The notes beneath the pieces are model-generated. The model was not told where the DNA came from and did no database searches. It worked only from the letters and a program-made list of their open reading frames with translations. Made by a program: the position numbers and the translations under genes. Positions 45,271-54,033 of a stretch of DNA of 64,000 nucleotides are shown here, piece by piece. Each line of letters opens with the position of its first letter. The stretch's first letter is position 1. Source of the DNA: Marivivens aquimaris. GTDB taxonomy: Bacteria > Pseudomonadota > Alphaproteobacteria > Rhodobacterales > Rhodobacteraceae. The DNA is taken from the NCBI RefSeq assembly GCF_015220045.1, contig NZ_JADBGB010000001.1:1455001-1519000 (forward strand). The letters are read 5' to 3'.

Positions 45271-45279
45271 CGTTGTGGA

Positions 45280-46011
45280 TCAGGGTTTTGGTGCCATGCA
45301 GGTATGGATCGAAAACACCACGGCGCCGGTCTTAGGCAGCCGCACGAGGGTCTGGCGTTCGCTGCGTTCGAAGTTTGCCTCGTCCACGTAGGGGCGCGGG
45401 TCGTTTTCGGTCCGGCGGTGGTGCAGTTCGGGGTCCGCGTAGGTATGCAAGTTGGCCCGCCAGATCGCCCTGCCCGGCTGGATGCCGTCAAAAAGGCGCT
45501 GCACCCGCTTGGCGACATTGTCGTCGTAGGGCGGCACAGGGATGTGGATGCCAGTGAGCGGGCGGCCGATTTTCTCGGCCAACGTCCAAGCGGCGGGAAA
45601 GCCGAGTATGGCGGCGGTCAGCACGTGTTCGTCGCCGTGTTTTTCCATGAGGCAGAGGTCTTCCTGCACAAGCTGGGCGAGCGTCATGAACGGATCGCTG
45701 CGGTCGATCTGCACCACGCGGCCATCGGGGCACATCACGGTATCGGCCACAGTGAAGTCGGGACGGTCTGCGAGGTTGGCAAGGATCGTGTCCAGCAGTT
45801 CCTCCACTGCCGGTTCAGCGCCTTCCAGCGTGCGGCAGACGTGGTCGCGCGAGGTCTCCATCAGGTGGACCTTGTAGGCGATCTGCTCGGCGTAGGCGTC
45901 GTCCACGACCAGCCAGTTTGCCATGTCGACGGGACGCATCGCGGGGAGCCGCGCGGCGGCGGCTTCGCGTTGGTCGTCGGGGATGCGGGATTGGAGGATC
46001 TCTCTTGCCAT
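45280..46011 (-). CDS. DUF3445 protein (heme-dependent oxidative N-demethylase-like)
   Basis: 243-residue protein of the DUF3445 family, whose characterised members are alpha subunits of heme-dependent oxidative N-demethylases. Conserved segments include MRPVDMANWLVVDDAY, LHTYADPELHHRRTENDP with several His residues near the C-terminus, and PKTGAVVFSIHTCM. No partner oxidoreductase subunits are encoded nearby, so it may be a stand-alone member. ATG at 46011 is used; the reading frame extends to 46200 inside the EEP gene, which is not coding. A weak ribosome-binding site makes the start uncertain. Confidence 0.75.
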   Translation of the reverse strand: MAREILQSRIPDDQREAAAARLPAMRPVDMANWLVVDDAYAEQIAYKVHLMETSRDHVCRTLEGAEPAVEELLDTILANLADRPDFTVADTVMCPDGRVVQIDRSDPFMTLAQLVQEDLCLMEKHGDEHVLTAAILGFPAAWTLAEKIGRPLTGIHIPVPPYDDNVAKRVQRLFDGIQPGRAIWRANLHTYADPELHHRRTENDPRPYVDEANFERSERQTLVRLPKTGAVVFSIHTCMAPKP

Positions 46012-46042
46012 GACGCGACATTGCGCGATGGCAAAGGCTTTG

Positions 46043-46927
46043 TCAGCGTCCGAAATGCACCAAAAGGCCGTTGTGATCGGAGCCCAGCGGTTCGCGGATC
46101 TGGGCAACGCCGTGCCAGCCTTCGGGGACCATGACGTGATCAATGGCGAGCGGGATGCGATCACCGAACCCGCGGAAAGTCTGCCAGTAGCCGCCCACAC
46201 GAGTGGACTCGGCGGCTTCGGCCACGCGCTGCACCGATGCGCCCCACGCGACCATGTTGAAATCGCCGCCCAAGACGACCGGTCCGTCGAGCTGACGCAG
46301 GCCGTGTTCGATCTTGTTGATCTGGACGTTCTGCGAGAACGGATAGGGCCAGTTGAGGTGGACGGACGCGACCCAAAGCTGCGAGCCGTCTGCCAGCGTG
46401 GCTTGCGACACGATGAGCCCCGACCCTGCCGAACAGTCGAGGTCCGATGTCATCAGCGGGAAGCGCGACAAAATCATGATCCCGCCGTTGCCTTGGCTCG
46501 CGCAGCTGGCTTGGTACGGATATTTGCCGTTCAGCGCGGCGAGCGCATCGCGGTTGAGGCTGGACACTTCCTGAAGCGTGACGAAATCGGCGCCCGATGC
46601 GCGGATATCCCGTACGATCTCGCCCGGCGTCTCGCCGTTCCAGAGCATGTTTTTCTGGTAGAGCGTCAGCGGCCCCGGAATGGCGACGGCACCGCCGGAA
46701 TTGTCGCGGTAAGTGATGATCGCGGACACGGCGACGGCCAGCAGAACCAGACCTGCCATCTTGCGCTGGCGCTGCATCAGAAGGGCGATGATGACCAGCA
46801 AACCAACGGCATAAAGCACGAGGCGGCCCACGGCGAGGCTATCGGCAAGCGGCCAGATACGGCCCAAGTGGGTTGCCCCCAGAACCACCAGACCGGCAAC
46901 TGCGACCAGCAACGTGAAGATGCGCAT
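46043..46927 (-). CDS. Endonuclease/exonuclease/phosphatase-family protein with N-terminal membrane segments
   Basis: 294 residues. Three hydrophobic segments lie in the first ~85 residues, then an EEP domain facing the periplasm: LYQKNMLW, FVTLQEVSSLN (metal-binding Glu), ILSRFPL, SVHLNWPYPFSQ, GGDFNMVAWG, IDHVMVP and SDHNGLLVHF (catalytic Asp-His). This is the membrane-anchored Rhodobacteraceae EEP type. Substrate (lipid, phosphodiester or DNA) is not known. ATG at 46927 chosen over 46963. Confidence 0.8.
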   Translation of the reverse strand: MRIFTLLVAVAGLVVLGATHLGRIWPLADSLAVGRLVLYAVGLLVIIALLMQRQRKMAGLVLLAVAVSAIITYRDNSGGAVAIPGPLTLYQKNMLWNGETPGEIVRDIRASGADFVTLQEVSSLNRDALAALNGKYPYQASCASQGNGGIMILSRFPLMTSDLDCSAGSGLIVSQATLADGSQLWVASVHLNWPYPFSQNVQINKIEHGLRQLDGPVVLGGDFNMVAWGASVQRVAEAAESTRVGGYWQTFRGFGDRIPLAIDHVMVPEGWHGVAQIREPLGSDHNGLLVHFGR

Positions 46928-46999
46928 AAATGTCTCGCCCCAAAGATGCGTAATATCTGTCACACACCTGCCATAGCGGCAATATGCGCCCGCTGAATT

Positions 47000-47425
47000 T
47001 TACGTGTTGAGAAGGCGGTAGCGGGACATCATCACATAGTCCTTGCGCGGGCCCTGAACAGTCCACTGCGCAGACCATTCCGGCCAATTGGTGAAGTCAT
47101 ATGACACGCGGTAAAGGTCAGCGCCGCACAGGTGGTCGGTGCCTTCGCCCTGCCCGCTTGCGGTGAAGAAATGGAACGGGCGGCCGTCGTCGAAAAGCAC
47201 CTCGATCCGGTCCCCTGCGGTCTGCCAGATGTAGCGGCGCGTGGCCTCCATTGGCGGGGCGTCTCCGATGCGTAGCTGGCCGGTTTCGCTGTAGAGCAAG
47301 CGGTCGCCTTCCGGCGTGAACTCCGCCACGCCCGTCAGCGTCCCCATCCCGCCTGAATGGCGGTCGTCGATCTGGCGCGACAGGCTCCAGCGGCCAGCGA
47401 ATTTCATCAGGTCGGGTGCGGTCAT
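47000..47425 (-). CDS. DUF6314 protein
   Basis: 141-residue uncharacterised protein with a lipocalin-like layout: LMKFAGRWSLSRQIDDR at the N-terminus, GVAEFTPEGDRLLYSETGQL, AYIWQ-like RRYIWQTAGDRIEVLFDDGRPFH and the end WTVQGPRKDYVMMSRYRL. All strands, no signal peptide. The family (DUF6314) is recognised; its function is unknown, a small-molecule-binding barrel is possible. ATG at 47425 follows GGAAGG. Confidence 0.75.
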   Translation of the reverse strand: MTAPDLMKFAGRWSLSRQIDDRHSGGMGTLTGVAEFTPEGDRLLYSETGQLRIGDAPPMEATRRYIWQTAGDRIEVLFDDGRPFHFFTASGQGEGTDHLCGADLYRVSYDFTNWPEWSAQWTVQGPRKDYVMMSRYRLLNT

Positions 47426-47601
47426 CTTCGGCCTTCCATTTCGCGCTTGGGTTACCATTCGCAATTCCGAAACGCCACAGGACGCAAGAATGCTGCTTAT
47501 CTGCGCCTCTGCGGCGTTATTTTGCGGCACATAGCTTGTGACCTGACGTTACCAAGAGTAAGACGCGCGCGACGACGAAACGCTGGAAAAGGCCGCTGCC
47601 C

Positions 47602-48906
<1,305 letters not shown>

Positions 48907-48957
48907 GCTGACGGGCGCGCCTTCGGGCGCGTCATCCCATTTTCAGGAGGTATGAGT

Positions 48958-49860
48958 ATGGCAAAGGTCTTTATCGACGGCGAAGCCGGCACCACCGGCC
49001 TTCAAATTCGCGAACGCCTGGAAACCCGTGACGACATCACGCTGGTTTCGGTCGATCACGAGCGCCGCAAGGACCCTGCTGCACGCGCCGAGGCATTTGC
49101 CGAAGCCGACGTTGCCATCCTCTGCCTGCCTGACGATGCCGCTATCGAGGCTGTGAAGCTCGCTGGCGACACCCGTATCATCGACGCATCGACTGCGCAC
49201 CGCGTGGCCGAGGGCTGGATCTACGGCATGGCCGAGCTGCCCAACCAGCGCGCCGCGATCCAGCATGCCGACCGTGTGGCCAACGTGGGCTGCTATGCGA
49301 CCGGCTCGATTGCCCTGCTGCGTCCGCTGCGTGACGCTGGCCTGCTGGCCTCTGACGCTTCGGTCGTGCTGACGGGCGTGTCCGGCTACACCGGCGGCGG
49401 CAAGGCTCTGATCGGTGAATTCGACAACGGCACTGCGGGTGATTTCTTCCTCTATGCCTCGAACCAGGGCCACAAACACGTGCCGGAAATCATGCGCTAC
49501 GGTCGCCTCGACCGTCAGCCCGCATTCCAGCCGTCGGTGGGCAACTTCGCCCAAGGCATGATCGTGCAGCTTCATCTGCACACCGACCAGATCGCCAATG
49601 CGACCGTGGGTCAGATCAACGAGGCTATGGCCGCCTTCTATGAAGGTCAGAAGTTCATCAACGTCGTTCCGGCAGAGGCGCGCACCCAAGCGACCAAGCT
49701 GAACAACACCAACTACATGGACGTGTCGGTTCACGGCAATGACGAGGCGGGCATCATCACGCTGACCGCGACGCTCGATAACCTTGGGAAAGGTGCTTCG
49801 GGGGCTGCCGTCCAGAACCTCAATCTGATGATCGGCGCCGCCGAGGACGCTGGCCTCTAA
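48958..49860 (+). CDS. argC: N-acetyl-gamma-glutamyl-phosphate reductase (type 2)
   Basis: Reduces N-acetylglutamyl phosphate in arginine synthesis. About 300 residues: cofactor loop [16 protein letters not shown] at the N-terminus and the catalytic Cys in [17 protein letters not shown] near residue 107. The short length marks the type 2 enzyme. AGGAGG at 48945-48950 is too close to the ATG at 48952, so the ATG at 48958 is preferred. Confidence 0.93.
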   Translation: MAKVFIDGEAGTTGLQIRERLETRDDITLVSVDHERRKDPAARAEAFAEADVAILCLPDDAAIEAVKLAGDTRIIDASTAHRVAEGWIYGMAELPNQRAAIQHADRVANVGCYATGSIALLRPLRDAGLLASDASVVLTGVSGYTGGGKALIGEFDNGTAGDFFLYASNQGHKHVPEIMRYGRLDRQPAFQPSVGNFAQGMIVQLHLHTDQIANATVGQINEAMAAFYEGQKFINVVPAEARTQATKLNNTNYMDVSVHGNDEAGIITLTATLDNLGKGASGAAVQNLNLMIGAAEDAGL

Positions 49861-49863
49861 GGC

Positions 49864-50457
49864 TTACAGAATTCCGTAAGTCGCGGCCTTGGCCGCTGCC
49901 TGCGCGCTCGTCTGGGCGCGCAGTTTTGTTTTGGCGTTCTTCAGACGCTGCTTCACCGCGCCTTCGGTCACGCCCAGTTCGTGCGCGATCTGCTTCAGGC
50001 GCATCCCGTCTTTAATCATGCGAAGTGCTTCAAGCTCTGCCGCCGTGAGGTTTTCGGGCGGCGCGCTCCAGTCGTGGAGGAGCGTGATGATCTCGTACAT
50101 CCGCTCGACCTCGGTATCGGTGTGCTCGCGGTCGGTGCGGGCACCGTAGACGAACGATTTCGGCGCATCGTTCACCGCCGCAACGGTCCCGAATTTCAAC
50201 CCGAATTCCGACGCGCGCTCAAAGATCGTACGATCGCCGGTATCGAGTTCTTTCCAGCGGATCGCGCCGTGATTGGTGTAGGCCCAACGCACCGCAGGAT
50301 CGCGCAGCAGATAGCCATGAGAACTGTAGTGATCCACCCACGGTTCTGGCAGCGAATTCATTTCCTTCTGGGGAAATGCAAAACCCAAGCGAAGCGCGAC
50401 GTAGTATCCCGCAGGAGCCAATTGCTCCAATTCGTCTACAAGGTCGTCGGTATTCAT
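49864..50457 (-). CDS. LuxR-family regulator with autoinducer-binding-like domain
   Basis: 197-residue regulator. The N-terminal ~140 residues match the LuxR autoinducer-binding fold (YYVALRLGFAFPQKE, WVDHYSSHGYLLRDPAVRW, GLKFGTVAAVND), with conserved Trp/Tyr/Asp residues for acyl-homoserine lactone. The C-terminal ~55 residues are the HTH: LTAAELEALRMIKDGMRLKQI and LGVTEGAVKQRLKNAKTKL. No luxI synthase is in the window, so it may be a LuxR solo. It is arranged divergently with a homologue that lacks the HTH (50593). The weak start site makes ATG 50457 the best guess. Confidence 0.85.
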   Translation of the reverse strand: MNTDDLVDELEQLAPAGYYVALRLGFAFPQKEMNSLPEPWVDHYSSHGYLLRDPAVRWAYTNHGAIRWKELDTGDRTIFERASEFGLKFGTVAAVNDAPKSFVYGARTDREHTDTEVERMYEIITLLHDWSAPPENLTAAELEALRMIKDGMRLKQIAHELGVTEGAVKQRLKNAKTKLRAQTSAQAAAKAATYGIL

Positions 50458-50530
50458 GGTGTTTTGCAGCACGAGAACCGCTTTCCGCCTTTGTTCTGTT
50501 TTGACGTTTGGATACGCACACTATAGTTGA

Positions 50531-50558
50531 ATTAACAGCTTAATGCTTTTCTTAGCAT
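50531..50558. promoter_or_regulatory. Overlapping small inverted repeats between the luxR-type pair
   Basis: ATTAA-cagc-TTAAT (50531-50544) and ATGCT-N6-AGCAT (50543-50558) lie in the 135-bp divergent region of the LuxR-type gene and its HTH-less partner. Both are candidate operator half-sites or promoter elements. Arms are only 5 bp, so chance is possible. Confidence 0.35.
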
Positions 50559-50592
50559 CGACCGCAACTAATGGGCGAGTGAAAAATTAACT

Positions 50593-51075
50593 ATGTCTCG
50601 CAAGCAGGCAATCAACAGCCGACTCCAAAGAGCCGCGGCAGTTGCCAACGCAGGGTTTTCGGTCGGCACGCAGATCACGCTGTCCACCGCCTATCTGTTC
50701 GTTTCATACCCCAAGGCCTGGGCTGACAAGTACAACACCGACAACTACGTCATGCGTGACCCGACGGTCATCTGGTCCTTCACCAACGAGGGTACGCTGC
50801 GATGGTCCGAGATCCCAGACGACGGAAATCACGCCATTTTTGAAGGCGCGGCGTCGCACGGTCTGAAATACGGCTGCGTGTGTTCGGTCGCCAATGGCCG
50901 TGCTCGCTCTATCGGTGGATACGCGCGCAGCGACCGCGAATTCACAGAAAGCGAGATGGCGGAACTGCTGGAAATCACGCAGGACCTGCACGATCTGACC
51001 TCCGTCGATCCCAAAGCGCATCCCGCCGAGGTCGCCGAGATCAAACAACTCATGGCAGAGTACCAAGGTCGCTGA
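50593..51075 (+). CDS. HTH-less LuxR-type autoinducer-binding protein
   Basis: 160-residue homologue of the neighbouring LuxR-type regulator, with the ligand-binding part only: WADKYNTDNYVMRDPTVIWSFTNEG aligns in pattern with WVDHYSSHGYLLRDPAVRWAYTNHG (shown as patterns WxDxYxxxxYxxRDPxVxWxxTNxG), and GLKYGCVCSVANGRARS aligns with GLKFGTVAAVNDAPKS. It then ends after a 25-residue helical tail with no helix-turn-helix. By analogy with truncated LuxR proteins such as TrlR, it could form inactive heterodimers or sequester a signal. Divergent to that regulator; fliG-like gene follows after ~70 bp. Confidence 0.82.
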   Translation: MSRKQAINSRLQRAAAVANAGFSVGTQITLSTAYLFVSYPKAWADKYNTDNYVMRDPTVIWSFTNEGTLRWSEIPDDGNHAIFEGAASHGLKYGCVCSVANGRARSIGGYARSDREFTESEMAELLEITQDLHDLTSVDPKAHPAEVAEIKQLMAEYQGR

Positions 51076-51144
51076 ATTCCGCCGACCGCTAACTCTTCGT
51101 TCAGGATTGAGCGCTATTCTGGCCCAAACCGGATGGAGTTTGTC

Positions 51145-52161
51145 ATGCCTGACGGCAGTGGTGTTCCTTTTCAACGCGACCTGACCCGCAAACAGAAAGC
51201 GGCGCTGATCGTACAGCTTCTGATTACCGACGGGCAGCGGATGGCCCTGTCGCAATTGCCCGACGAGGTGCAGCTCGAACTGACGCGGCAGCTTGCGGGG
51301 CTGGGGATCGTCGACCGCGTGACGATGGACGCCGTGATCGACGAGTTTGTCACCGAGCTTGACGCTATGGGGCTGAGCGGCCCGCAAGGGATGGGCGCGG
51401 CGCTAACGACTTTGTCCAGCCACCTGAGCCCTAGCGCGGCCAGCCGGATCAAAGAAGAGCTTTCGGGCGGCGATCCGTGGCCCGTCATCGCTGCCCTGCC
51501 CGAACACGACCTTGCGCGGATCATGCAGCGCGAAGCGGTGGAAGTCGGCGCGATCACCCTATCGAAACTGCCGATCCCCAAAGCGGCAGAAGTGCTCGGC
51601 CTGATCCACGGATCGCTGGCGCGGCGGATCACCTATGCGATGTCGTTCACCGCTGGTGTGCAGGCGGACACGGTGAACGACATCGGGCGCGCGCTGCTGA
51701 TGGACTACGGGGCGACGGAGGTTCCTGTGTTCAATGCCCCCGCCCCGACGCGGCTGGGCGAGATCCTCACCGCTTCGCGCAGCGGGACACGGGACGCGGT
51801 GCTGGAGGAGCTGCGGCAGGAAGACGACGCCTTCGCCAGCGAGGTGCGGCGCGCGATCTTCACCTTCAGCGATATTCCCGCCCGCATTGCGCCGCCCGAC
51901 ATGCCGAAACTGGCGAAGGCGATGGCGCAGCCCGATCTCGTCCGCGCTCTGGCCGCGACTGGGGATGCGCGGGAGGTCACCGACTACATCCTCGGCAACA
52001 TGTCCAAACGCATGGCGGCGCAGCTGTCCGAGGAAATCGCCGAACTGCCCCCCATGACCGCGGCAGAGGCAGAGGACGCGCAGAACCTCATGATGACAGC
52101 CGTGCGGGAGCTGGTCGATAGCGGCGAGATTACACTCGTCCGCAAGATGGAGGAGGCATGA
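51145..52161 (+). CDS. FliG-like protein (flagellar motor switch homologue)
   Basis: 338 residues with the FliG layout: N-terminal LTRKQKAALIVQLLI, a middle helical domain (EHDLARIMQREAVEVGAITLSKLP around 119-142 in place of the EHPQ region) and the C-terminal motor domain ending LGNMSKRMAAQLSEEIAELPP and EDAQNLMMTAVRELVDSGEI. In the charged torque helix, the usual LDDRS-type acidic pair is replaced by APPDMPKL, so the classical charges are partly missing. No other flagellar gene is nearby. ATG at 51145 has GGAG 7 bases upstream; an ATG at 51133 is also possible. Confidence 0.75.
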   Translation: MPDGSGVPFQRDLTRKQKAALIVQLLITDGQRMALSQLPDEVQLELTRQLAGLGIVDRVTMDAVIDEFVTELDAMGLSGPQGMGAALTTLSSHLSPSAASRIKEELSGGDPWPVIAALPEHDLARIMQREAVEVGAITLSKLPIPKAAEVLGLIHGSLARRITYAMSFTAGVQADTVNDIGRALLMDYGATEVPVFNAPAPTRLGEILTASRSGTRDAVLEELRQEDDAFASEVRRAIFTFSDIPARIAPPDMPKLAKAMAQPDLVRALAATGDAREVTDYILGNMSKRMAAQLSEEIAELPPMTAAEAEDAQNLMMTAVRELVDSGEITLVRKMEEA

Positions 52162-52227
52162 CGCACCGCACTTCTTGAGAAACACGGGGCCACGGTTTAT
52201 CTGGAGGGCAACACAGAAAGACCCGAC

Positions 52228-53145
52228 ATGAGCTCTGACACCACCGATAAAGGCGCGTTTTCCGACCGTTTGATCGACACCGTTCTGCGGACGTTGATCG
52301 GCGGGCTGATGAAGATGCCGTTCGAGCGGCGCACCGCCCTCATGGGATCGGTGGTGCGTAAAGTGATCGGGCCGCTCGCGGGTTACCGTAGACGCGCGAT
52401 GAAAAACCTCGCGCTGATCTATCCCGACATGGCCGAGGCCGAGCGTCGCCGCATTGCGGACGGCGTGCTGGACAATATGGGCCGCACACTGATCGAGAAT
52501 TATTCATGGCGCGAACTGGGCGAACGACTCCAAGGCGCTCCGGTGCATGGTGCGGGCCTGCCACATATCGCGGAGGCGAAAGCAGCGGGTCGTCCGGTGC
52601 TGTTCGTGACGGGTCACTTTTCGAACCACGAAGTGCCGCGTCAGGTGCTGACTGCGATGGGCTACGAGATCGGCGGCCTCTACCGTCCGATGAAGAACAA
52701 GCTGGTGAACGAGCACTACGCCAAGACGATGACCGAAATGTCCGGTCCGGTGTTTGCTCAAGGTCGCCGCGGGACTGCGGGTTTTGCCCGCCACCTCAAA
52801 TCGGGTGGCATGGGTACGCTGCTGTTTGACGTCGCGGTCCCCGAAGGCGTGTTGGTCGATTTCCTTGGCCGCGAGGCGATGACGGCGACCTCTGCGGCGG
52901 ACATCGCGCTACGGATGGATGCGCTGGTGGTGCCCTACTTTGCAGTGCGGACGGCGAACGGCTTTGAAGTGTTCATCGAAGAGCCCATCGCCCACACCGA
53001 TCCGGCAACCATGATGACCGAAATGACCCGCCGCCTAGAGGCGCATGTGGCCGCGCATCCGGAGCAGTGGTTCTGGGTTCACAATCGCTGGAAGCCTCAG
53101 AAAGCGCGGGCTGCGGCAACGATCGCGCCCGGCCCCGGTTCCTGA
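52228..53145 (+). CDS. Lysophospholipid/lipid A acyltransferase, LpxL (HtrB)-like
   Basis: 305-residue inner-membrane-associated acyltransferase that transfers a secondary acyl chain to lipid A or a related lipid. The HX4E catalytic motif is GHFSNHE (about 128-134), with RPMKNKLVNEHY and FDVAVPEGVLVDFLGREA afterwards. A membrane-proximal amphipathic N-terminus is present. The last 49 bases overlap the convergent DUF1223 gene. Confidence 0.88.
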   Translation: MSSDTTDKGAFSDRLIDTVLRTLIGGLMKMPFERRTALMGSVVRKVIGPLAGYRRRAMKNLALIYPDMAEAERRRIADGVLDNMGRTLIENYSWRELGERLQGAPVHGAGLPHIAEAKAAGRPVLFVTGHFSNHEVPRQVLTAMGYEIGGLYRPMKNKLVNEHYAKTMTEMSGPVFAQGRRGTAGFARHLKSGGMGTLLFDVAVPEGVLVDFLGREAMTATSAADIALRMDALVVPYFAVRTANGFEVFIEEPIAHTDPATMMTEMTRRLEAHVAAHPEQWFWVHNRWKPQKARAAATIAPGPGS

Positions 53146-53798
53146 ACGATCACGACAGCGGGTTCGTCGCCGTCGACAGCCACTTCGAGATCGAGCGGCG
53201 ATTGGGTATTCCATTCGCTGACCACGGCCCAATCGGTGACGATATTGGCGTAAGTCACGCGCTTGCCTGCATTTTCCCCGCGCTCGATAGCGACCTCGGC
53301 GTGCGGCATGAAGCGCACGACCTGCACGATCAGCGGCTGGGCAAAACTCTGCTGCGCGGTCGCATCGACCTCAATCATGCCGCCGTCGCGTTCCACATCA
53401 AGAGTCACGGTCACGGCGCTGCGGTCCTGACGGTGGATGCTTTCAACAAGCGGCATCGGCTCTGCACCGACGACCTGATCGCGGCCACCGATGATGAACT
53501 GCGGGGTGTAGATCGAACGCGCACCGGCCGCGCGAGCGTAGTTTTTCTGGCGCTCGGTGAACTCGGGTTTCGCAAAACTGTCGGCCCAGCCTATGTAGTC
53601 CCAGTAGTCGACGTGGAGCGACAGCGCGATGACATCGTCGTTCTGTGCGAGGCGTTCGAACAGCGCATCGGCGGGCGGACACGAGTTGCAACCCTGCGAC
53701 GTGAAAAGCTCGACGACGACAGGTTGATCCTCGGCCACCGCGGGAAGCGGAGTAATGCTCAAAAGCCCGAGACAGAAAAGCAGGCTACGTGATGTCAT
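53097..53798 (-). CDS. Secreted thioredoxin-fold DUF1223 protein
   Basis: 233 residues with a signal peptide (about 1-22, ending PLPAVAEDQ) and a DUF1223 thioredoxin-like domain. The CxxC motif CNSCPPADALF is near residues 36-46 and is followed by SLHVDYWDYIGWADSFA. The family is secreted and of unknown physiological role; a disulfide function is inferred from the motif. ATG at 53798 chosen over an in-frame codon at 53948. Its 3' end overlaps the lipid acyltransferase gene by 49 bp on the other strand. Confidence 0.85.
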   Translation of the reverse strand: MTSRSLLFCLGLLSITPLPAVAEDQPVVVELFTSQGCNSCPPADALFERLAQNDDVIALSLHVDYWDYIGWADSFAKPEFTERQKNYARAAGARSIYTPQFIIGGRDQVVGAEPMPLVESIHRQDRSAVTVTLDVERDGGMIEVDATAQQSFAQPLIVQVVRFMPHAEVAIERGENAGKRVTYANIVTDWAVVSEWNTQSPLDLEVAVDGDEPAVVIVQEPGPGAIVAAARAF

Positions 53799-54033
53799 GA
53801 AACAGTCCGTATACTTGGGTAGGTTCGGCATAACCCAGCCCCGCCAGACAGGCCAATCAATGAATTGCGAGGCTTGTGACACATTGTCATGCGTTGCAAA
53901 TTCGCCCATTCGTGCCTCTTGAGAGTATTTGTGTGCAATGGTATACAAAACACCAAGATCTCCCTTGATCGGGTTTTATTCATAGGGCAAAAGCAGCCCA
54001 GAACAGCCAACGCCAAACATAAGGAAGTATCCT

